In this document: positions 21,101-29,640 of the stretch, in pieces
How positions within the stretch are numbered: the stretch's first letter is position 1
Layout of the letters: every line of letters starts with the position of its first letter
Source of the DNA: Mansonella perstans
Lineage: Eukaryota > Nematoda > Chromadorea > Rhabditida > Onchocercidae
Length of the DNA: 34,164 nucleotides
Direction of reading: 5' to 3'
Assembly (NCBI GenBank): GCA_037074765.1
Contig: JBAMDO010000354.1
Span: 1-34,164 of the forward strand
Notes under the pieces: model-generated
What the model was told of the DNA's origin: nothing
What the model saw: only the letters and a program-made list of their open reading frames with translations
Databases searched by the model: none
Translations under genes and position numbers: made by a program

Positions 21101-24094
21101 TAGTTAAGAAACTGTTATCTTTGAGTTGCCACTTTTAATTTTATAGAAGTAAGCTGAATTTAAATGAACTCTAGAACAAGCAATTTAATAATAGATAATA
21201 TCGTGGGAAATTCTGATCCTTATTGATTCTGTATTTTTTATAGGTGACGCTAAGATTCGAACCTTTTCTAGCGATTCATTTCGGTCAACGAGTTCTGGTA
21301 CACGTTTATTGAATCTTTGCCATATATTACTATTCATAATTGTAAAAACCATTTCATTGTGTGTGTCGGACGGACTAGGTATGGATTCTGAAATTCTATT
21401 TTTGTTTGAAATGGTAGATTTAAATTGTTAACTTTTCAGACAGTGAGGCATCTGTTTCATCACATCAAATGCTTACTCGTTCTGCAGCAAAAGGTATTAT
21501 AACTATTTTCACTCACTGACGTGCTTGAAATTTAAAAGAAATGGGCTAATAGAATTATAATTGTTCCATTCTTGTTGTTTAAAATTTACATGAAACCAAC
21601 AGAGCTTTTAAAGATAAAGTCTTAATTTCAGCAGCGAAACTGTCATCGCTATCGCCTAAGGAAGTTAAGATGACTTCAAGGAAAGGTTTGAAAGAAAGTG
21701 GAACACCACCACATAGTCGAGAAACAACACCGAGACGTTCAGCTCGACTTACCCTTTCGGCTAAAAGTTCTTCGAAAACTGAAAAGATACGACGAAAACG
21801 TCCAGGAAGTAAAACAAGCTCAGTAGGTAGCAGAGAAACAACACCGAAACGTTCAACCCGAGGAGTAATATCGACTAAAAATTCATCGAAAACTGTGGAA
21901 ATAGGACGAGAATATCTAGAAGAAAGCAGAACAAATTCATCATCGAGTCGGGAAACAACACCGAAACGGTCAATTCGAGCTACATCTTCGACCAAAAGTT
22001 CAGTACCAAAAACTGGGAAGATACGACGAAAACGTTCAGGCAGTAGAACAAGTTCAATAAATAGTCGAGAAACAACACCCAAACGTTCAACTCAAGCTAT
22101 ATCGACTAAAAGTTCATCTGTGGAAACTGTGAAAACAAGACGAGAACATCTTGAAAGCCGAACAAATTCATCAGTTAGTCGAGAAACAACACCGAAACGA
22201 TCAACACGAGTTACACCTGTAGCGAAACGTCAACCTGGGAAAACTGAGAGAACAGGACGAAAACAACATTCAGAAAGTGGAATAAGTAGTCGAGAAACAA
22301 CACCAAAGCGACATTTAATTCAAAGTACATTTTCTTCAAAAAGTCCACCCAAGACTGACACAATACGAAAACAACGTTTAGAAAGAGAAGCAAGTTTAAC
22401 AAATAGTCGCGAAGGAGTACCGGAGCAATCAACTCGACCTACTTCATCAGTCAAAAGTAAGTTATGAAGCAATTAATTATCATGTTTGCTAGAAAAAAGT
22501 ACTAAAAAACTTAAAAAGAAAAAGTATACTTAATAAATGTCTCGCCATAATAGAATATTTTCATGATATCAACATTAAGTGCATTAAGTAATTAATGATA
22601 CAAGCAGTTTCACTTATAATTACTAATCAGTAATTATAGTATAGTATAATTGCTTATCTTCTAATGTAATATAATTACTTATCATAATTATTGTCACTAT
22701 TTACTTATATGTAATATGATTACTAATTATTTAATACAATAATAATCATATTTATAATTACAATATATAATTAATTAATTACTTATCAGCTTCGACTATT
22801 CCATTACAATTACTGAATGAATCTTTGCATTTTTTTTCATTTTTTTTCCAGAATCTCCGCTTCGCAATCGAACACAATCAGAACAAACTACTGAAGGTAT
22901 TTTTAAGTATAGCTTTATGTGACGCTAAATAAATAACTGATTTTGTCAGTAAATATCAGTGATAATTAATCTTAATTACAGTGATCAAGGATTGAGCAGA
23001 ATCCAAAGGGTGTAGACTAATTGCTGCATTCATTTTCATTTATTTCATTTATTTTTAATTTTCAGTGGAGGAGATGTTGATTCCAGTGAAGGAGGAGCCG
23101 ATTCCATCTGAGATAACCTCAAATGCTTCACCAGCTCGAAGGAGACGATCTCTATCAGGTGAGTGCCACACCAATGAATTGCTTGCTGCTCTTTTGATTT
23201 TATACTTTTCTAGACTTTAAAACATCATCTAGAACAATTTGCATTCAGAAAAATTTTGAGAGCAGTGAGATGATATTGTTTGTTCCAAACAGTTTTTCTT
23301 TTCATTAAAATTTTTTTCAGTAAACGAAACTTTGCTTGCATCTCATCCTATGTTGACTCGTTCGGCTAGAAAAGGTAAGAATAGCTAATTAAAAATATCT
23401 AATTAGAGATTCTGTTCAACAAAAATTTTACAGTGTTGGTAGGTGCTGCAATTACTTACAAGTACTGAAATTTTCCTGTCAAAATGGTGCTGATTATTTA
23501 AAATTGTTCAAATTTTTACGCTTTCCAGCAAAAAGTGAAAGTGAATCACCTTCAAAGCAACGAACTATGCCAGGATTTGAACCAACATTAGCGAAAATCG
23601 ATGGTTCGTTTCCGATGCTGTAATAATGTTTCATCAGTTTGGTTTATTTTATCATGATTGAGGATACATACAAATTTGAGTAGCAAATAGATAAACTGTT
23701 AGTAATTGAGATGTACTTTTACGAATTACCTTTTTATCTAGCTGCAAATTGATGGGACTTGTTAATTTTTCAGTTGATCTATAGGTTCTAATATTAAATT
23801 TCCTTCTCTTTTCTGCTTTTCTTTTATTTATTGTATGCTTTTAGAAGTGCCAAAGAGAAGTCGCTTACGTGTTGGACGAAAGTATGATATTTTATTTCAT
23901 AAGTTTTAATTTCATTTGCAGTTGTCTGCCCTACAACAATTTGTTTTAAAGACTTCCAACTTACTAGTACTATTAATTAATTAATTGGCAGTTTTTTTCA
24001 TTGTGCTGGAATGTTTCCAAGATAAGACCAATATGTATTTCCTTACTCTTATTTCAGGACTATTGCACAAGTTTTGGAAGAGAAGATAAAATAA
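9153..24094 (+). CDS. mel-28: ELYS / MEL-28 nucleoporin, 39 exons
   Basis: Chromatin-bound nucleoporin that seeds nuclear pore assembly and works at kinetochores. Exons: 9153-9243, 9533-9673, 9896-10011, 10255-10453, 10737-10805, 11126-11231, 11653-11757, 12058-12169, 12264-12358, 12578-12668, 12918-13055, 13227-13382, 13825-13971, 14351-14507, 14857-14985, 15224-15404, 15730-15841, 16199-16297, 16494-16595, 17160-17286, 17447-17541, 17738-17870, 17955-18036, 18373-18513, 18619-18803, 18940-19003, 19109-19202, 19480-20221, 20628-20699, 20988-21059, 21244-21297, 21440-21493, 21632-22456, 22852-22896, 23066-23158, 23321-23374, 23529-23603, 23845-23881, 24058-24094. Phases agree throughout (5,427 nt, 1,808 aa), close to my memory of C. 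elegans MEL-28. Residues 1 to about 520 form the beta-propeller: QEPMDDPRPVLYLWVA (about 257-272) mirrors vertebrate QEPxNDPR..YLW, and GALFDLNAYYYKRLP mirrors its GLFDINRWYHAQMP. About 520-930 is the helical ELYS domain (VVFLFHHGGLLP matches VVLWFSHSGLLP). The rest is acidic, then basic and serine-rich, with the repeats of exon 33 and a basic end (KRSRLRVGRK) resembling an AT-hook region. RNIAF (exon 23) fits the PP1-docking RVxF pattern. Confidence 0.9.
11713..11872 (+). repeat. Tandem duplication of an ELYS exon end plus donor
   Basis: Copy 1 (11713-11796) covers the last 45 bases of ELYS exon 7, its donor AAAGG|GTATAA and the start of the intron. Copy 2 (11797-11872) repeats all of this with about 10 substitutions and an 8-bp loss. 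Copy 2 still reads TTGCTTATTCAAAAGG|GTATAA, so a second usable donor exists 84 bp downstream. Using it would lengthen the exon by 84 nt less any small indel, and the frame is open through both copies. Confidence 0.85.
12464..12512 (+). other. Cryptic 49-nt exon in an ELYS intron
   Basis: A TTTTCCAG acceptor and a TTTCG|GTAAGC donor frame 49 bases between ELYS exons 9 and 10. Joined to the usual exon 9 end it shifts the frame and gives a stop in exon 10. Joined to an alternative exon 9 donor (CATA|GTGTAA, ending 12334) it keeps the frame. It could be a poison or cassette exon, or just a decoy. Confidence 0.3.
13056..13226 (+). other. GC-AG intron in ELYS
   Basis: Between exons 11 and 12 the only join that keeps the frame is CTT|GCAAGT ... 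TTCTAG|GAC. The nearby GT at 13051 would create a TGA at the junction. The downstream bases CAAGT fit the extended complementarity to U1 typical of GC donors. Confidence 0.75.
18173..18323 (+). repeat. Two-copy tandem repeat in ELYS intron 23
   Basis: Copies at about 18173-18235 and 18260-18323 share ACTTGTTxTTTC, CCTTAATAxTAAT and TACTGTATACT followed by ATTAxTCA. The inverted copy at 26.7 kb carries only one version of this segment, so the array changed after, or was trimmed during, that duplication. Confidence 0.6.
21715..22440 (+). repeat. Seven-copy SRETTPKRS protein repeat in ELYS exon 33
   Basis: In-frame repeats begin at 21715, 21829, 21946, 22063, 22177, 22288 and 22405, spacing 37-39 codons. 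Each starts SRETTPKRS or a variant (the last is SREGVPEQS) and continues with basic, Ser/Thr-rich sequence such as KIRRKRPGS. TPKR or TPRR in the first six copies fits the CDK consensus S/T-P-x-K/R. Only the head of each unit is well conserved, so selection seems to act on that motif. Confidence 0.9.
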
Positions 24095-24095
24095 A
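24090..24095 (+). terminator. Possible poly(A) signal overlapping the ELYS stop
   Basis: AATAAA spans the TAA stop codon (24092-24094). Cleavage 10-20 nt later would leave almost no 3' UTR, the same pattern as the BI-1-like gene. More distal AATAAA hexamers exist near 24668 and 24874. Confidence 0.35.
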
Positions 24096-24864
24096 TCTCG
24101 AGATTATTCAATTTTTTGAATGATGCCTTAGATTTACGTACTTAGTGTCTTAATACGATATGTTTGTTGATTTGTCTGGATCAGTCCAGTCTTACTGGAT
24201 TTTACATTATCTTCCTTTGTGCATCTGTCTTAAATGAGTCAGTTTTATTAATACTTCATAATATTTCCAGCATGTTGTCACATACTCATTTTTTTCGCAA
24301 CACTCTATAAGATTGTTATAATTCAGTTAATACAGGTAAGGTGTATTTTTAAATGTGAAATTTAGTAAAAGTATTTCTCATGCGATCATTAGAAATTTCT
24401 TATCCTTCTTCGGTGACACGTTGTACACAATTATTTTTACTATGTTTCTACATTTTTTTATATAAATACTGCACTCCTTTATATATACATATATAATTTG
24501 ATTTTTAGTTTTCTAAGAATTTTAAGAAATATTATGAAGTTTTAATATTTTTAAGAAGTAGTTTGAAATTTTCATATTAAATTTTTCCCTCACTCTAGTA
24601 TCTTATTATTCTTTTTGACATTTATTGAAATTATTGATGAGTTTTCTTCTTGCCAAGCTATGTTTGAAAAATAAAGTATATTGAGTTAATGTGGGCAAAA
24701 AAACACAAGTTTTGAATCGAGTTCTTTGTAGAACTGGCAAATTCATTTTCAAAAATCTAACCTGTGGATAATTTTCTAAGCTGCAATTATTTAATATTTT
24801 AACCAAAAATAACGCAAATGAACCAAAGATTTAGTTTTAAAATTCAAGCCAATTCGTCAAAGAT

Positions 24865-25125
24865 TGAGAAAAAATAAAAAGGTTCTCAAAACTAATAAAA
24901 CTAACTGGAAGTCTAAAATCTTACAAAATTAAACAAACTTACCGAAAAAAACTAATTACAATTAAAAAACAAGCTACTACTCTGCTGTTATTCGCTGTAT
25001 ATCCTCAAATTTTCGAAGCAGAAGATTCGCGAGTGTTCCAGAATGTTTATGATGTATCCTCCGATTTGAAGACCATTGGAAACATAGTTTGCTTGTTGTT
25101 CAACACTTTAATAATTCAGAGTTGA
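24865..25125 (+). other. ATG-less ORF, possible exon or coding relic
   Basis: A stop-free stretch of 86 codons ending at TGA 25123-25125, with no Met. The last 50 codons are protein-like (LLFAVYPQIFEAEDSR, VFQNVYDVSSDLKTIGN) and less AT-rich than the flanks. A second open stretch ending TGTTTCCAG|GTAATT at 25324 lies downstream in another frame. It may be an exon of a missed gene, a decayed gene or mobile-element relic. No family recognised. Confidence 0.25.
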
Positions 25126-26029
25126 AAATCGGTTCTATGCTCAAAGTTCAATGCTTTCCAACAAGTGACCACCAGAAGGACAAGTGTCAACTATTATTAT
25201 CATAGGACCATCCACGTTTCAGTGTTCTCAAGCAATACAGTTGCACATATTAACTAACATGTCACAGGAAGACATATCACATCTGTCATATGTCACATCA
25301 ACATGTCGCATCTGTTGTTTCCAGGTAATTGGCAGTTGTATTACCTGTATTATCTTTGTAAATCTTTACCTCTAAACATCCTGAGGATGTCGAAAAACTT
25401 GAAAAAAACTTTGCATAGTATTCCCAAATTGAATCATAATTCGTGCATAAATTTTGTTAAAATGAAATGCATAAATTTTGTTAAAATGATGAAATGGTAT
25501 TTCTCTATTGATATCTTAAAAAAAAAATCCAGGGAAAAAATTTGAAAAAAAATCCTAAATGAAATTTTGTTAAAATTATGAAGAAAAATGGTATTTCTAT
25601 GTTGACATGTTACAAAAAAAAAATCCAGAAAAAATCAAGAAAAAAGTCTGAATTAAAAAAGCTTCAATGATTAATAAACTATCATAACTGCTATTGCTAT
25701 ATGCTTCTAATGAATTGCTAATTAGGCAGAAGGAATTAATGATTAATAGTTTTTCATATGATTTTGAAATTCTTTTATTTCTTGTCGCGATCCAATATTA
25801 TCAATTAATCAATGTTTCATTCAAAGATTTGAAAATGGAACTGAAATTATTTAAAATGAGTCAAAATGTGAAATTGATTGAACTAAATTTGAATTCAAGA
25901 AATATTAAACATGTTTTGTTTGATCTGATCACATTCATTTCTTGGGTTTTCTTGAAGATCAAAAAACCATTGTTAACAATTTTCCATTTCAATTTCCAAA
26001 GTGTACAGCACTTGTAACCGAGCACGTAA

Positions 26030-26750
26030 AAAACTAAAAATAAGCCTACATCTGTCACCAGATATGAATGAGTTTGGAAGATCGAAGCGAAGACTTTTAA
26101 ACTGCGAATCTGTTGCTGAAACTTGTAGAAGTCAAATCAAATACGCCTCGAGAAATGCCACAGTCTCTTTAAAAAAATTCATGTGGAGCAAACAAAATCT
26201 ATTTTAAAATTTCAGAATTAAAAAAGTTTAATTTTAACAAAAGAAGAATACCATCAGCTGATGCATTCTCATGCTGTCGTTCTTTCCGGCTTTTCAAAAT
26301 AGAAGACGGTAATGGAATTGGAGAGAACTGATCAGACAACAATGATGTAAATGATTCTTCTGGTGCGTAACGACGTCGCGGAGTAGGCGTTTGTAGCAAA
26401 CGGTGAACATTTTCAAGATTCTCTCGAGGCAAAATTCTGAAATATAATTATTTCGGAAACAATAATTTGTTTGTGAAAAGCTAAATTCGAATCATAGGAA
26501 CTATGACACAGTTAAATTTTAGCGAAAATTTATGAAATAACCTTTCGTAATTCGAAATACGTCTGTCATACACGGGACTTGTAGAGAGATTAGAAACTTT
26601 TGCAGTTTCTAACTCAGCTGATTTGGAGACTACACTGTGCAGTAGTTGTCGCGGTGTTGCTAATACTTCACGCTTGTTATATGATCTTAAGAAAATACAT
26701 CAAGAATCAGAATCCATCTAGCTGGCTAATACAGTGTACTTAAAAATCCA
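26030..26750 (-). pseudogene. Inverted partial copy of ELYS exons 24-26
   Basis: The minus strand matches 18234-19025, covering all of ELYS exons 24, 25 and 26 and the two introns between them. The exon 25 copy (26417-26233) appears identical, including at least 40 bases of the following intron. The exon 24 copy carries an in-frame 3-bp insertion (adds Ser) and a Pro-to-Ser change. The donor after exon 26 has changed from GTACAG to ATGTAG, so the copy cannot splice there. The middle of the second intron has diverged more than the exons. The copy lacks a promoter-proximal start and the rest of the gene, so it is a recent fragment, not a functional paralogue. It lies 3' of ELYS, facing it. Confidence 0.9.
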
Positions 26751-26807
26751 TATATGTGCACGTTTTTCAACCAGTCAGCTACGTGAATTTTTGTAAAACG
26801 TCGGTGT

Positions 26808-26815
26808 TTTGGCGC
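26808..26815 (+). promoter_or_regulatory. E2F-type site TTTGGCGC
   Basis: TTTGGCGCGAA matches the E2F/DP consensus TTTSSCGC exactly and stands out in AT-rich DNA. It is about 520 bp upstream of the unrecognised gene at 27326 and just beyond the edge of the inverted ELYS fragment. Binding is inferred. Confidence 0.35.
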
Positions 26816-27325
26816 GAATGAGAAATAAAATTAGTATTTTTGCACGTTTTATATTTCTCATTGTCTAGTTCATTTCGATTTGAAGAAATGTTGAGGTTAT
26901 CTGGATTTCGCGTTGCTGAACCACTTATCTTCCAGTTCGGGTTTAATCTCTTTTCCTAATTTTTTTTTTTGCTTTCATAGACTGGTAAATATCAGGATGA
27001 CTTGTAAATATTTGGAAATTTAGCGCAGGTTTGTTATGCGGAATCTTGACTGGGATTTTGATGGGATTGAATAGGCTGGTAGTTCTAAACGAATAAGTGG
27101 AATGGCATTAAGCTTTCATAGATTAGTAAATATCAAGATGAGTAGAATAAAAAGGAATTTTTAGGCGTACAAGAAGAATCATTTTTATTAGGAGGATCTT
27201 GTAAGATCCGTTTACAAATTTAAGAAATGACATGAAAAATTTTGTTAGGAAATCCCTGCACATCTATTTAATCATTGTCCATCTCCAGTATTCGAAATAA
27301 TACTTAGATAAGCATAAATCGTCAA

Positions 27326-29367
27326 ATGGCAAAAGAGAAGTTCGGTAATGATACTCCATCAGTGATGGTAAACTTCGATGTTTCCGATATTCCTTATCCG
27401 GTATTGCCATTTTCATTATTACTTTTTCCGCTTCACTTCACTTAACTTATTATTTTTTTCGTATAATATTGAACAAAATTTTTTCGTTGACATTTTTTTT
27501 GAATTTTTTGTTCTTCTGCTTTTATTTTCAGGATAATATGGATGTTGCCAGTGAAGTGGTCGTAGAAACATATTTCCAGCAGCAGCAGGTACGAATGGAA
27601 AATTTGGTGAATGCAAGTGAAATATCTGCTGTTCAGCCTTTGGTTCAGGGTAGTTACACTATTCCGGATGACAATCTTTACGCATATCAGGATCATTCCA
27701 TTACTCTCGTGGCTAATGCGTTTCTTCACGATGCATCCCGTGATGAGCAGCAAGAAATACTAGAAATGAACAATAATCATGAAGATAGTGGTATATTTAC
27801 CATGAATAACACGCATTTCGAGCAGTTTAATATCAGTGAAGTAATGCTTTCTATAAATTCTCAACCAAATGGTGTAGGTGGAATAAACGATGAAAAAATC
27901 AAGAATATATAAGATTACGGAGATAACGGAAGAAGTACCATTGTGGCAGGACGAAGAATTTAATCCACCTTCGACAGAAATCAATATGCCACCAATATTT
28001 AGTCATCAAACTAAAACGACGAACATCAAAAATGGAAAACCAAAACGAGTGGGAGGTACATTATTTTCAGACTGTTTTTAACAGTATTGATCTGCAGTTA
28101 ACAATGTGAAGGATAGCAAAGGGGATCATTAAGCTTAAATAAAACTTATAACAAATGAAATCGAAAAACAATATCTGGGAAGCAACTTTCACCATGTCAT
28201 TGTTACGTTTTATCTTGCCTACCTAATAATCATTGCTCAAAGAAATACTGAAAGGCCAAAAGAAATGAATGAATTTACCTACACCAAGAATGTTATCACC
28301 ATAGTAGAATTTTAATTTTTAAAAAATGAAATTTTTTCTCTGCTGGTTATTACTTACTTTGTTGTCAGGTGGCTTAAAGAACTAAATAAAATGAAATAGA
28401 CATATCTAATTTCTTGTGCAAATTAAACATGCATTTCAGATACTGGTAGCCGCAATATTATTTGCACCATTCATAGTGAGTTAGTTTAGTTTTCGAATAT
28501 CGGTAATTAACTGAAAATTGTTCGAATCAATAATAGTGTAATACCTGGAGGGTTTTCATTTTCCTCGATGATTGGATCATACGTTGTAGTGATCAGGAAT
28601 GTTTTTTACGTCAAGGATTCTCAAAACTTTTCGCTGAACCATCAGCTTTTGGGAGGTTTGTTAGGGACTTGCAAGTCTGGAATTTTTGCAATTTCTGGAA
28701 TGTTTTTTTTTACATACAATCTTAAGTCTTGAAAGTTATTATTTCGATCTCTTTAAATAAAATCCATCCTTTTATATGATTATTTTAACATCTTTGAATA
28801 ACACACGAAAACATCTGGTTAAGTTTTTTTGTTATTTAATTCTTTAAATTTAATCTCAATGTTTCAAAGGATTTATATATATATATATATAGATTATAAG
28901 TTCAGTTATAACTATAACTGGCATTCATTCAAATTTCTTTAATCAAATTTTTGGCAAGAAGTTGATGAAGTCAGATCCCATTGATTCATATTGATTCACA
29001 TATGTTTTTTTTTTCCAGATTCAATTTCCATCAGTGAATTACAAATGGAATTTCGTGTTAGCATATAAAAAATTATTGCCTGTCTGTAAAAGTTTTTTCT
29101 TGTCTATAAAAGTGATTCAATAACTCCAGGTAAAAGCAACATGGCATCAGAAATGTGGCAGCATATTATTGGCTCATTAACACTGCAATTGAAAGTTAAG
29201 TTCATTTTAAATTTTAAACAAAATGAAAAGCTCGAAGCATTTTTTGTTTTTTTCTGATTACTGAACTATTTTTACAGACAGGCAGAGAGGTGGAGAAGTG
29301 TACTGCATGCAGACATTTTGAGAAGCGAAAAAAGTTCACAACAAAAATTGTTTTTTTTTTTTTTTAA
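27326..29367 (+). CDS. Unrecognised multi-exon gene, about 283 aa
   Basis: I do not recognise the product. Exons with matching phases: 27326-27400, 27532-27873, 27914-28055, 28440-28475, 28590-28655, 29019-29054, 29130-29194, 29278-29367. The first three are the best supported (composition, strong TTTTATTTTCAG acceptor at 27531). Exon 2 is acidic and Gln/Asn-rich (YFQQQQ, DEQQEILEMNNN), exon 3 has acidic PLWQDEEF and a basic GKPKR, the style of a disordered nuclear or regulatory protein; the last exons hold CTACRHF and a Lys-rich stretch, ending in a 15-T run. The intron between exons 2 and 3 is only 40 nt and could instead be read through to a stop at 27910-27912. An alternative end is a stop at 29066-29068 by reading through exon 6. 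Start chosen as the first ATG in the open exon. Exons 4-8 are weaker. Confidence 0.5.
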
Positions 29368-29640
29368 ATTAAATTTTTGTATAATCGATGCTCCAAAACG
29401 ATGGATGGGTACGATACGATAAGCTTTCAAAAAAAAAAAAAAAAAAAAAAAAATGACTCAAAGTAATCCGCTTAAACACCGTTTTATGGCAATGATTAAC
29501 AGTGTGGTGGCAAACAACAATGATGACATTTTGATTTATAAATAATTAATGAAACTTATCATCGGAACATCAAAGATGCCGAAAATTAAATGTTCAAAAA
29601 TGACACATCATCAAATCGATGATAACATTCGGCATATAGG

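Noticed and set aside
21579..22082. Minus-strand ORF of 167 codons
   Set aside because: It is the antisense shadow of the in-frame ELYS repeat exon; its own repeats only mirror SRETTPKR and no splice or start context supports it.
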